Part shown: piece by piece, positions 26,748 through 34,821 of the stretch
How the letters are laid out: each line of letters begins with the position of its first letter
How positions within the stretch are numbered: position 1 is the stretch's first letter
Assembly (NCBI GenBank): GCA_030834695.1
Contig: JAUQXK010000013.1
Location: 1 to 64,000 of the forward strand
DNA: 64,000 nucleotides
Direction of reading: 5' to 3'
From: Desulfobacterales bacterium
GTDB taxonomy: Bacteria; Desulfobacterota; Desulfobacteria; Desulfobacterales; SpSt-501
Translations under genes and position numbers: made by a program
Notes under the pieces: model-generated
The model's input: the letters and a program-made list of their open reading frames with translations, nothing else
Told to the model about the DNA's origin: nothing
Database searches by the model: none

Positions 26748-26791
26748 TTCGCAATCCTCGGCGTAGCCTTTACTACGCCTGCGGTTGCGAA
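26748..26791. repeat. Imperfect inverted repeat (TTCGCAA...TTGCGAA)
   Basis: Arms TTCGCAATCCTCGGCGTAG and CTACGCCTGCGGTTGCGAA with a six-base loop form a 44-base hairpin, in the 256-base gap between the DUF4197 and SBF genes. It looks like a dispersed intergenic repeat unit; no second copy is in this window. Confidence 0.65.
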
Positions 26792-26840
26792 ATCACTGCG
26801 GCCTTGGCCTGAACCGAAATTCACCATTTCTGGATGGGCA

Positions 26841-27749
26841 CTATTTTGCGCTCCAACTGCGCCAGGCGCGCACGGGAATCACCAGTGCGTAGAAGGGCAG
26901 GGTGTAGAGCGCTGCCACGGTGGGCTCGAGTGGGGAAAAGAACTGGGCGCTGAAGACGATGACCAAGATATAATTCATGATCCACAGGTTGATGACGGCG
27001 GCCAGCCGATCTTCCAGCCGCCAGCGCCAGGCGACCAGCCATCCGGCTGCAATGCAGCTGGCGCCCACCAGGAAGGCTGCCGAGAGAGAGGTCACGAGAA
27101 GTGCGACATTCCGGCTGAAGAAGTCGGCATATTTTGAAAAAATGCCGAGGTTCGTCATGGCAAACAGAATCAACGACAGGGCGAACTGTTTGTGCCGAAT
27201 GCCCTCCACCACCCGGGGAGCCGCCCTTTTCAGGATCTCCGCGGCGGCGAGCGGGATGAAGACCACCATGACCAGAAGCCGCATCATCTGGAGCAGGGGG
27301 ATCTCCATGGATTGGCCGAAGAGAACGGCCACGAGCGGCGGCAAGGTGAAAGGGACCAGCAGCGAGGACGCCACCACGATCACCAGGACCAGGGCCGTGT
27401 TGGCCTGGAGCAGGTTGGCAAAAAAAGGGGCGACGGCTCCGGTGGATATCCCAGTCAGCAGCAGGGCCGACAGGCTGTAAGCCGGCCAGACCAGCCGGAA
27501 CAGCAGGGCCACGGCCACCGGAAAAAGGATCATGCGGAACAGCAGAAACCACGCGATCCGCAAAGGAGATTGGCGTGCGGTTTCCCAGATCCGGGCGAGG
27601 CGGATCGAGAGAAAGCTCAGGAACAGCAGGAGCATCATAAACACCACGGGATAGGGCTGAAACGGCGCGCAGGCCTGCGGCGCCAGCACGCCGGCAAGCA
27701 GCGAGACGAAGCTGACGGCCAGCAGAAGAAAATCCCTCGGGCTGAACAT
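26841..27749 (-). CDS. SBF-type (bile acid:sodium symporter-like) membrane transporter
   Basis: A 302-residue, very hydrophobic protein with about nine to ten membrane helices. The layout and segments such as LTGISTGAVAPFFANLLQANTALVLVIVVASSLLVPFTLPP resemble the SBF superfamily, which includes sodium-dependent bile acid, organic anion and Acr3 arsenite carriers. The arsenite-carrier Cys motif is not evident. The substrate is unknown. It is divergent from kdgK across a 284-base gap. No regulator is adjacent. Confidence 0.8.
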   Translation of the reverse strand: MFSPRDFLLLAVSFVSLLAGVLAPQACAPFQPYPVVFMMLLLFLSFLSIRLARIWETARQSPLRIAWFLLFRMILFPVAVALLFRLVWPAYSLSALLLTGISTGAVAPFFANLLQANTALVLVIVVASSLLVPFTLPPLVAVLFGQSMEIPLLQMMRLLVMVVFIPLAAAEILKRAAPRVVEGIRHKQFALSLILFAMTNLGIFSKYADFFSRNVALLVTSLSAAFLVGASCIAAGWLVAWRWRLEDRLAAVINLWIMNYILVIVFSAQFFSPLEPTVAALYTLPFYALVIPVRAWRSWSAK

Positions 27750-28033
27750 GGACGCAACCGCTTCTTTTAATCGAGACCGTTTCTGTCAAAAATTGTCATA
27801 TCGCTTTTCCTCTTCGATGCACGTTCAGGCTGGTTGGAAAATTACAGCATTCATGGTTCGTATGGCAATTTAAGAAATTTTATGCAAAAAAGCTACTATG
27901 TCTGAAACACTGGCGATTATCCGCAGAGCTCTCGGCTCGCCAAAGAGATACAAATAGTCGCCACGTTCGTTCTCAGCGACCTGGGAGTCGTGAACAATTC
28001 CGCTTGCATGTTTTTCGAAAGCCGAGGCGGCAG
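27750..28033. other. Divergent intergenic region, nothing clear
   Basis: This AT-richer gap separates the SBF transporter (minus) from kdgK (plus). It must hold promoters for both. I see several weak -10-like strings but no pair of boxes at proper spacing and no clear operator. Confidence 0.4.
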
Positions 28034-28978
28034 GTGACAAAACCTGAGATCATCTCGATGGGCGAACCCATGCTCGAGTTCAACGCCGAGGCGGAGGGCG
28101 CCCTTTCGGAAGTGGAGCGTTTCGTGGTCGGCTGGGGCGGAGACACGTCCAATTTCTGCATCGCCGCCAGCCGCGCCGGAGCTCGGGTGGGCTACCTGAC
28201 GCGCTTGGGCGAGGACGAGTTCGGGGAGAGCTTTCTAAAACTTTGGCAGCGGGAGGGCATCGACACCAGCCGTGTCGTGAGGGATCCCGATGCTTTCACG
28301 GGCGCCTATTTTATCTCGCGTAAGGGCGGGCAGCATTATTTCACCTATTTCCGGCGCGGTTCCGCGGCCAGCCGCATGACGCCGGGCTTTCTCCCAAAGG
28401 ACTACATCGCGAGCGCCAAGTTGCTGCACGTCTCGGGCATCAGCCAGGCCATCAGCCCGAGCGCCTGCGACACGGTCTTTGCCGCGATGGCGCTGGCCCG
28501 GGCGGCCGGCCGGCTGGTTTCCTACGACCCCAACTTCCGGCCCAAGCTCTGGCCGCTGGACCGGGCACGGGCCGTCATCCACGAAACCTGCCGGCAAGCC
28601 GATCTGATCTTCCCCAGTCTGGACGATGCGCGCCAGTTGACCGGACAGGCTGCAGTGGAGGACATCGCGAAGTTCTACCTTGGGCTGGGGCCGAAAGTGG
28701 TGGCCGTCAAGCTGGGGGCCGACGGCGCGCTGCTCGCTACGGCCGACGGCTTGACCAGGCTCCCGGCGTACAAGGTCGACACCATCGACATGTCCGGCGC
28801 AGGGGATACCTTCGACGGTGCGTTTGCGGCGGCCTATCTGGCAGGCCGGCCGGTGGTGGAGTGCATGCGGTTTGCGAATGCCGCGGCGGCCATCACCACC
28901 ACGGGCCTGGGCTGCGTCACTCCCGTGCCGCGGCGGGAGGCGATCGAGGTGCTTATGGCACAGTCGGCAGCGCGGTGA
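28034..28978 (+). CDS. kdgK: 2-keto-3-deoxygluconate kinase (PfkB family)
   Basis: A 314-residue sugar kinase. The N-terminal PfkB signature is GGDTSNFCIAASRAGARVGY and the C-terminal one, with the catalytic Asp, is DMSGAGDTFDGAF near residue 255. The opening TKPEIISMGEPMLEFNAE and the placement beside KDPG aldolase and kdu genes point to KDG kinase, which makes KDPG from 2-keto-3-deoxygluconate. I favour GTG 28034; TTG 28004 in the same frame has no better ribosome site. It begins the uronate island, and KDPG aldolase follows 113 bases later. Confidence 0.87.
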   Translation: MTKPEIISMGEPMLEFNAEAEGALSEVERFVVGWGGDTSNFCIAASRAGARVGYLTRLGEDEFGESFLKLWQREGIDTSRVVRDPDAFTGAYFISRKGGQHYFTYFRRGSAASRMTPGFLPKDYIASAKLLHVSGISQAISPSACDTVFAAMALARAAGRLVSYDPNFRPKLWPLDRARAVIHETCRQADLIFPSLDDARQLTGQAAVEDIAKFYLGLGPKVVAVKLGADGALLATADGLTRLPAYKVDTIDMSGAGDTFDGAFAAAYLAGRPVVECMRFANAAAAITTTGLGCVTPVPRREAIEVLMAQSAAR

Positions 28979-29091
28979 AAAATCTTTAAGCCCGCAGTTG
29001 CTTGAAAACCGTGCGAACGCTCTCCGGCCATGTTCCCCAATGCTGGGTCTATCCCTGGTGCTGGCCGCCGCGGAGAAGCGAGGAATAAGCC

Positions 29092-29751
29092 ATGGAGAAA
29101 CAGAAGGTAATAGCGACCTTGACCCGAATCGGCGTGGTGCCGGTCGTCCGTGCGGAATCCGCCGACAACGTCGTGCGAGCTGTGGAAGCGCTGGCGGAGG
29201 GCGGCATTCCCGTGGCGGAAATCACCATGACCATACCGGGGGCCATTCAGGCCATCCAGCGCTGTTCCGTCCATTTCGGCGACCGGATCACGCTGGGGGC
29301 CGGCAGCGTGACCAGCGCCGGGATTTGCGCGAGCGCCATCGACGCCGGCAGCGTTTTCGTCGTCTCGCCCGTTTTCAAGGCCGAGGTGATCGAGGCCTGC
29401 AACCGCCGCGATGTCTGCGTCGTCGCGGGTGCCCTGACTCCCACCGAAATATTCTCGGCCTGGGAAGCCGGCGCCGATGTGGTCAAGGTCTTCCCGGCCA
29501 AGGCCATGGGCGGCGCGGCCTATCTGCGCATGGTGCACGAGCCCCTTCCCCAAATTCCCCTGACTCCCACCGGCGGCGTCAGCCTCGAGACCCTCGCGGA
29601 TTATTTCAAGGCGGGGGTTCTCTTCGTCGGCGCGGGCGGGGACTTGGTCAGCAAGAAGGCCATCCACTCCGGTGACATGCAGGCCATCACCGAGAGGGCC
29701 CGCCGGTATGTGGCCGCGATTCGCGCCGCCCGAAGCCAAACCGTTGCCTGA
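29092..29751 (+). CDS. eda: KDPG aldolase (2-keto-3-deoxy-6-phosphogluconate aldolase)
   Basis: A 219-residue class I aldolase that splits KDPG into pyruvate and glyceraldehyde 3-phosphate. The active-site residues are visible: Glu in VAEITMTIPGA near 42, the Schiff-base Lys in DVVKVFPAKAMGG near 131, and the phosphate loop in TPTGGV and FVGAGGDL. The ribosome site GAGGAA lies 7 bases upstream. It works directly after KdgK. A decayed fragment of a second eda copy lies at 34546-34665. Confidence 0.92.
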   Translation: MEKQKVIATLTRIGVVPVVRAESADNVVRAVEALAEGGIPVAEITMTIPGAIQAIQRCSVHFGDRITLGAGSVTSAGICASAIDAGSVFVVSPVFKAEVIEACNRRDVCVVAGALTPTEIFSAWEAGADVVKVFPAKAMGGAAYLRMVHEPLPQIPLTPTGGVSLETLADYFKAGVLFVGAGGDLVSKKAIHSGDMQAITERARRYVAAIRAARSQTVA

Positions 29752-29877
29752 AACCCGGCGAGGGCGTGGTCGAGCCGATTGAAATGCCCGCCGGCCATTT
29801 CAGCGATTGAAGAGACAGTGATCAGCGAAATCAAGTTCCGAGTTGACCGTAATCCACAACCCAAAGGAGGATGAACT

Positions 29878-30864
29878 ATGCCAAAGCGAATTTACGTTTT
29901 CATGATTGTGCTGTTGTGCGGCCTTTGCATCATGGGGCCGACGGTGGTATCCGCCCAAAAAATCACCGCCAACGTGGCCTCCACCTTTCCGCCCGACTCG
30001 CCTCAGGACAAGGGCCTGAACAAGTTCAAGCAGCTCGTAGCCGAACGGTCCGGCGGCCGGATCGAAATCCTCATCCACGCCTCGAACGCCATGGGCGACG
30101 AACGCTCGACGTTTGAAATGCTGTCGGCCGGTTCCGTCGAATACGGTGCGGTGGGGACCAACGACATCTCCACCTTCTTTCCGAAGTACTTCATCTGCGA
30201 AGTGCCATACGTGTTCAGCAGTCAGGACGATTTCTGGAAGTTCTGGAACGGCCCCGGCAAGGAGCTGTCCGCCATCATCGAGAAACAGCGCGCGGTGCGC
30301 ACCGACGGCATTATCTTCCGCGGCGCGCGCTACCTCACCGCCAACCGGCCGGTCAACTCCGTAGCCGAGGTGAAGGGCCTCAAAATGCGGCTGCCCTCGG
30401 TAAAATCCTGGTTCAAGGTGTGGGAGAGCTTCGGTGCCCTGCCTTCCACCATAGCTTTCGGCGAAGTCTACATGGCCCTAAAGACCGGGGTGGTGGATGG
30501 CCAGGAGAACCCGCCCGAAACCATCCTGAATTACAAATTCTACGAAGCCCAGAAATACCTGATCGCCACCGAACACGTTTACTCGGCCGCCCGCATTCTA
30601 TCCTCGGCCAAATGGTGGAACACCCTGAAGAAGGAAGACCAGGACCTGCTCTCCAAGGCCATGGCGGAAGGCGTGGCGTTCGCCAACAGCATTACCAAGG
30701 ACGGCGATGCGCAGTTCGTCAAGAAACTCCAAGAAAACGGGATGACCCTGATCACGGTCGACAAGGCCGGCTTCAAGAAATTGGCCCAGCCGATCATCGA
30801 TAAGATGGCGAAGGAGGAACTGGACCCCGCCTTCTACGAAAAGACCACCGCCGCCCTTAAATAG
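29878..30864 (+). CDS. TRAP transporter substrate-binding protein, uronate system 1
   Basis: A 328-residue DctP-family protein with a signal peptide cleaved near VVSAQ. Markers include ASTFPPDSPQDKGLNKFKQLV, IEILIHASNAMGDERSTFEML, the carboxylate-binding Arg in LKMRLPSVKSWFKVWESFGA, and VVDGQENPPETIL. The conserved Arg and the neighbouring kdgK/eda genes suggest a uronate or a related sugar acid as ligand. The ribosome site is AAAGGAGG. A stable hairpin separates it from the small permease gene, as in many TRAP operons. Confidence 0.92.
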   Translation: MPKRIYVFMIVLLCGLCIMGPTVVSAQKITANVASTFPPDSPQDKGLNKFKQLVAERSGGRIEILIHASNAMGDERSTFEMLSAGSVEYGAVGTNDISTFFPKYFICEVPYVFSSQDDFWKFWNGPGKELSAIIEKQRAVRTDGIIFRGARYLTANRPVNSVAEVKGLKMRLPSVKSWFKVWESFGALPSTIAFGEVYMALKTGVVDGQENPPETILNYKFYEAQKYLIATEHVYSAARILSSAKWWNTLKKEDQDLLSKAMAEGVAFANSITKDGDAQFVKKLQENGMTLITVDKAGFKKLAQPIIDKMAKEELDPAFYEKTTAALK

Positions 30865-30885
30865 TCTCACACCCGCTATGCGGCA

Positions 30886-30924
30886 CAGGCGCCCCGAACC
30901 CTCCTGCAGGGCGCGGGGCGCCTG
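30886..30924 (+). other. Intercistronic hairpin after TRAP binding-protein gene
   Basis: Perfect 11-base arms (CAGGCGCCCCG and CGGGGCGCCTG) flank a 17-base loop, without a T-run. Its place between binding protein and permease genes fits an mRNA stabiliser or partial transcription stop that yields more binding protein than permease. That role is inference. Confidence 0.65.
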
Positions 30925-30942
30925 CCTCCTGAGGACGTCGCG

Positions 30943-31422
30943 ATGAAAAGAACCCTTGAAGCCATCAATGCCGTTGTTCTGGTGTTCATGTTCGTGATCG
31001 TCCTGCTCAGCGTGATCTTCCGGGTCGTGGTGGCGGTTTCGGCTTCCTGGACCGAAGAACTCGCCCAGTACCTGCTCATTTTCCTTGGGTTTATCGGAGC
31101 GGCGGCCCTCATGCGGGACGAGGGGCATATCACCATCACGGTGGTGGTAGACCGCATGGGCCGGGGCACCCGTCAGGTCCTGAGGGTCGTCAACAAACTG
31201 CTCATGCTGCCCTTTTTCATCATTTTCACGGTGGGGGCGTTCGAGAACATGCAGATGAACTGGGACGTGGGACTGCCCACCGTGGAATGGATGAAAATCG
31301 GTTACATGTACCTGGTTCTTTTTCTTTGCGGGCTCATCATGATCTTCTACCTTCTGATGAATCTCTACGGCGATATCCTCCGGCGCAAAGCCGCCGTTTC
31401 TGAGCGGGGAGGTGCCCCATGA
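30943..31422 (+). CDS. TRAP transporter small membrane subunit (DctQ-like), system 1
   Basis: A 159-residue protein with four membrane helices. Segments FRVVVAVSASWTEELAQYLLIFLGFIGAAALMRDEGHITI and VEWMKIGYMYLVLFLCGLIMIFYLL match DctQ. The stop overlaps the start of the dctM gene (ATGA). The ribosome site is GAGG shortly before ATG. Confidence 0.9.
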   Translation: MKRTLEAINAVVLVFMFVIVLLSVIFRVVVAVSASWTEELAQYLLIFLGFIGAAALMRDEGHITITVVVDRMGRGTRQVLRVVNKLLMLPFFIIFTVGAFENMQMNWDVGLPTVEWMKIGYMYLVLFLCGLIMIFYLLMNLYGDILRRKAAVSERGGAP

Positions 31423-32696
31423 TTCTCATGCTGACCCTCGGCCTGGTTGTTTTTTTAATAATGGGGATACCCGTTGCCCTATCCCTGGGCCTTTCGGCGT
31501 TGGGAGCGACCCTGCTCGGCGGCGGGATATTTCAACCCACCATCTTGGCGCAGAAGATGCAATTTTCGCTGCAAAACTACGTGCTCCTGGCCATCCCATT
31601 GTTCATTCTGGCCGCCAAGCTCATGAACACCGCGGGCATCTCCATCCGGATCTTCCGTTTTGCCGACACCCTGGTCGGGTTTCTGCCCGGCGGCCTCGGT
31701 CACGCCAACATCCTGGGAAGCCTGATCTTTTCGGGGATGTCCGGCGCGGCGGTCGTGGACGCGGCCGGGTTGGGGCAGATCGAGCACGAGGCGATGACCA
31801 AGAGCGGCTATCCGTCCAAGTTCGCCGTGGCCTGCACCGCCTCCTCTTCGATCATCGGCCCGATTTTCCCTCCCAGCATTCCCATGGTGGTGTTTTCCTT
31901 TGTCTCGGGGGTTTCGGTGGGCAGGCTCTTCCTGGGCGGCGTCGTCCCCGGCCTACTTATGACCGCCGCGCTTATGGTCTGGGTGGCGATTCAAGCCAAA
32001 AAGCACAACTACCCGCGCCAGCCGTTCCCCACGGCGGCCGTCGCTAAAAAGGCCTTTGCCGAAGCGGTCGTTCCGCTCATTGCACCGGTCATCCTGCTCG
32101 GCGGGATCTGGTCGGGGATCTTCACGCCGACGGAAGCTGCCGCCGTGGCCTCCTTGTATGCGCTGATCGTCGGCGTATTCGTGCTGCGCGAGCTCAGTTT
32201 CAGGGACCTGGTGGCGGCCTTCACCGCTACCGCGCGGGAAACCGCGATGATCGGCCTTCTCGTGGCGGCTTCGGCCTTTTACGGTTGGGTGCTCATGCGC
32301 ACGGGCCTGACCCTGAAGCTGGCCGAGTGGCTCGTGAGCATCAGCCGGGACCCCTGGGTCATCCTGATCCTGATCAACCTCTTCCTGCTCGTCGTCGGGT
32401 GCTTCCTGGACTCCACCGTGGCCATCCTCATCCTCGGCCCGGTGTTCATGCCGGTTCTTTCGGCCGTCGGCATCGACCCGGTGCACTTCGGGGTGGTCAT
32501 GGTGCTGAACCTCATGATCGGGCTCATGACTCCGCCGTTCGGGATGATTCTGTTCGTGATGCAACAGGTTTCGGGGCTTCGTTTCGAAGACGTCGTGAAG
32601 GCGTGCATGCCGACGCTGGTTCCTCTGGTAGTCGTGCTCGTGCTGATGACCTTCATTCCGGCCCTGGTCACCTGGCTGCCCAATGTCCTCCTTTAA
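31419..32696 (+). CDS. TRAP transporter large permease (DctM-like), system 1
   Basis: A 425-residue permease with about twelve helices. Landmarks are LLAIPLFILAAKLMNTAGISIRIFRFA, FSGMSGAAVVDAAGLGQIEHEAM, IFPPSIPMVVFSFVSGVSVG and LMIGLMTPPFGMILFVMQQVSG, all standard for DctM. It is coupled to dctQ by an ATGA overlap and followed 15 bases later by the UroD-like gene, so they are likely co-transcribed. Confidence 0.93.
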   Translation: MILMLTLGLVVFLIMGIPVALSLGLSALGATLLGGGIFQPTILAQKMQFSLQNYVLLAIPLFILAAKLMNTAGISIRIFRFADTLVGFLPGGLGHANILGSLIFSGMSGAAVVDAAGLGQIEHEAMTKSGYPSKFAVACTASSSIIGPIFPPSIPMVVFSFVSGVSVGRLFLGGVVPGLLMTAALMVWVAIQAKKHNYPRQPFPTAAVAKKAFAEAVVPLIAPVILLGGIWSGIFTPTEAAAVASLYALIVGVFVLRELSFRDLVAAFTATARETAMIGLLVAASAFYGWVLMRTGLTLKLAEWLVSISRDPWVILILINLFLLVVGCFLDSTVAILILGPVFMPVLSAVGIDPVHFGVVMVLNLMIGLMTPPFGMILFVMQQVSGLRFEDVVKACMPTLVPLVVVLVLMTFIPALVTWLPNVLL

Positions 32697-32711
32697 AAGG
32701 AGCACCAAGAT

Positions 32712-33773
32712 ATGACGACCCGCATATTATCGAACGAGGAAAAGAAAGACCGCATCGCGAAAAACTGGCAGTTGCAGGATGTCGACGAAGTGCCCTTCCT
32801 GATCGAGATCGGCGGCATCCACATGGCGACCACGAAGTTTTTCTCCGACCACGCGGCGGAGATCGCCTGGAACGTGGATTTCCACAAGCAGCGCGAGGGC
32901 GTCTACGACTACGGCATGCCCAACATCAAGCCCAACCAGGGCATCAACATCGTCGCCTCGGCCTTCGGCTGCGAATACACGGTGAACGACGAGGCCGACC
33001 CCTGGATCAAGCCCCTGATCCGGGACGACAATGTCCAGGACGTGCACGCCCTGAAGGTGCCCGACCCGAAAACGAACCCCGTGTTCAAGCAGGCCTGGGA
33101 ACGGATCGATTATCTCCAGTCCCACTCCGACCTGCCGCTGCGGCTGGTGAACGTGCCCTCGCCCCTGGTGACGGCCTCCCTGATCTGGGAATACACCTCC
33201 TTCGTCACCGCCACCATGCTCCACCCCAGGGAAGTGCACGTGCTGCTGGAGAAAGTGACGGAGGCGACGATCGGTTATCTGCAGGAGCAGCTGGCGCGCA
33301 TCCGCAACCTTCACGGCATGAGTCACGAAATGTGGCACATCCCGCGCGAGGTCGGCGTGCGGATCAGCGACGACACGGCTTCCATCCTGTCGCCGAAGCT
33401 CTACCGTGAGTTCGGCGTGAAGTATAACAGCATGATTTCGCGGGCCATCGGCGGCCTGGTCGTGCACTCCTGCGGGCAAGTCAAGAACGTCGTGGAGCCC
33501 ATGATGGAGATCGAAGGCCTGCGGGGTCTGGACTTCACCATCCCCCAGACGGACTGGGAGGCGGTCCGGAAAGCCGCTGCGGGGAAAACCGTGCTCTGCC
33601 TGCGCCACTACGACTGGGACCACGGACCCGGTGCCCAGGTGGACCTGGCCGCCTATTCGCAAAAGCTGCTTGACTGCTTCGGGCGCAAGGGGCTTTTCAT
33701 CCAGACGTCCACGCCGACGGCCGAGGAGGCCCGGGCGCTGGGCGACCAACTCCATCGGATCCTGTCGAGGTGA
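32712..33773 (+). CDS. Uroporphyrinogen decarboxylase-like protein in uronate operon
   Basis: A 353-residue protein of the UroD superfamily, which also includes the MtaA/CmuA methyltransferases. The C-terminal half has the metal-site-like HSCGQVKNVVEPMMEIEGLRGLDF and the TIPQTDW segment that shape the barrel end in the family. It is not the haem-pathway enzyme by context: it lies between a uronate TRAP permease and an SDR gene. Family members in sugar-acid loci have no known function that I can name. A role in carbon-carbon or methyl chemistry on a sugar acid is only a guess. The ribosome site is AAAAGGAG. Confidence 0.8.
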   Translation: MTTRILSNEEKKDRIAKNWQLQDVDEVPFLIEIGGIHMATTKFFSDHAAEIAWNVDFHKQREGVYDYGMPNIKPNQGINIVASAFGCEYTVNDEADPWIKPLIRDDNVQDVHALKVPDPKTNPVFKQAWERIDYLQSHSDLPLRLVNVPSPLVTASLIWEYTSFVTATMLHPREVHVLLEKVTEATIGYLQEQLARIRNLHGMSHEMWHIPREVGVRISDDTASILSPKLYREFGVKYNSMISRAIGGLVVHSCGQVKNVVEPMMEIEGLRGLDFTIPQTDWEAVRKAAAGKTVLCLRHYDWDHGPGAQVDLAAYSQKLLDCFGRKGLFIQTSTPTAEEARALGDQLHRILSR

Positions 33774-33778
33774 CCGCA

Positions 33779-34519
33779 ATGCAAAAAGGTAAAACAGCCC
33801 TGGTGACCGGGGCGCTGGGGGTCCTGGGAAAAGCGATTGTGAACACGCTGCTTGAAGACGGCTTTCGGGCCGTGCTCGTGGACCTGGACCAAGAGAAACT
33901 AGACGATTATTCCCGCAGCCTGCCGCAGGGAGAATCACTCCCGGTGGCCTGTGACATCAGCGAGCCCGCGGCGGTAGATTCCGCCGTAAACCGGGTCCGC
34001 GAGACCTGGGGCTGCGTCGATGTCCTGGTGAACAACGCCGGCATCCTCTCCAACAACAAGGCCGTGCAGACGGCCCCCGACGAATGGAAGCGGGTGCTGG
34101 CGGTAAACCTCGACGGTGCTTTCTACCTGGCCCGCGCCTTAATGGAAGACATGAAACGCAAGCGCTGGGGCCGGATCGTGAACATCACTTCGCTGGCGGC
34201 CAAAACGGGCGGCATCACCGCCGGTACGGCCTATTCGGTTTCCAAGGGCGCCCTGATGTCACTCACGTTCAGCCTGGCCGCGGAGCTGGCGCCCTACGGG
34301 GTGACCGTCAACGGCATCGCTCCCGCCTACGTCAAGACCCCGATGATTACCGTCCAACTCACGGAGGAGCAGCGCAAGGCTGTCATAGAAAAAATCCCCG
34401 TGAAGCGCTTTTGCGAGCCCGATGAAGTTGCCCATGTGGTGCGGTTTCTCGTGCACCCATTGGCCGGATTTATTACGGGGGAAATCATCGATCAAAACGG
34501 CGGCCTGCACTTCGACTAA
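33779..34519 (+). CDS. Short-chain dehydrogenase/reductase in uronate operon
   Basis: A 246-residue classical SDR. The cofactor motif is TGALGVLGKA, followed by CDIS, NNAG, the catalytic Ser in NITSLAAKTGG and YSVSK (Tyr and Lys), and the C-terminal TGEIIDQNGGL. ATG 33779 has GAGG 9 bases upstream; GTG 33770, overlapping the previous stop, is the alternative. The operon suggests oxidation or reduction of a sugar acid. It differs clearly from the KduD-like and UxuB-like SDRs at 39352 and 50495, so its substrate is a separate question. Confidence 0.87.
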   Translation: MQKGKTALVTGALGVLGKAIVNTLLEDGFRAVLVDLDQEKLDDYSRSLPQGESLPVACDISEPAAVDSAVNRVRETWGCVDVLVNNAGILSNNKAVQTAPDEWKRVLAVNLDGAFYLARALMEDMKRKRWGRIVNITSLAAKTGGITAGTAYSVSKGALMSLTFSLAAELAPYGVTVNGIAPAYVKTPMITVQLTEEQRKAVIEKIPVKRFCEPDEVAHVVRFLVHPLAGFITGEIIDQNGGLHFD

Positions 34520-34545
34520 GATCAACCGCATGCCGGATCCAAACC

Positions 34546-34665
34546 ATTCTCAGCCCGGGAGGCCGGTGCCGATATGCCAAGGTTTTCCCGGTTACGGCCA
34601 TGGGCGGTGCGGCGTATTTGCGCGTGGTGCCCGAGCCGCTGTCCCAACTTCTCCGACTCCCGCCG
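34546..34665 (+). pseudogene. Remnant of a second KDPG aldolase gene
   Basis: About 120 bases align, at roughly 80% by eye, with 29451-29571 inside eda. Shared stretches include ATTCTC, GCCGATAT(G), CCAAGG, TTCCCGG, GGCCATGGGCGG and TTGCGC with GTGGTG. The codon for the Schiff-base Lys region is present, but a one-base loss just before it breaks the frame, and the remnant ends at the CTCCCGCCG corresponding to the phosphate loop. The rest of the gene is missing. It lies in the 302-base gap between the SDR and IclR genes. Confidence 0.75.
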
Positions 34666-34727
34666 AAATATCCCCAAATAGCTTGTGAGCTTACCACATT
34701 CCACTTCGCCTCCGGCGTTTTTAGGGC

Positions 34728-34797
34728 TTGACTTTTGCCTTGGCCCAAGGCAAAAATAGTTCAAAATACAAAACTAAGTTCTGTATATGGAACTATT
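34728..34797 (+). promoter_or_regulatory. Promoter and palindromic operators upstream of iclR-type gene
   Basis: A TTGACT -35 box (34728-34733) and AAAAAT -10 box (34752-34757) at 18-base spacing. A perfect 11-1-11 palindrome (TTTTGCCTTGG / CCAAGGCAAAA, 34733-34755) fills the spacer. A second, 21-base near-perfect palindrome (ATACAAAACT-A-AGTTCTGTAT, 34766-34786) sits just past the likely start of transcription, flanked by AATAGTTC and GAACTATT. These are good candidates for binding sites of the adjacent IclR-family regulator, placed to repress its own transcription. Binding is inference. Confidence 0.55.
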
Positions 34798-34821
34798 GTC
34801 CGGCTTTAAGGGGCACTCCCG

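Noticed and set aside
34733..34755. The 11-1-11 palindrome as a terminator
   Set aside because: The stem ends in T on the left and A on the right, so no run of T follows it on either strand beyond the stem. It lies between promoter boxes, which fits an operator better.
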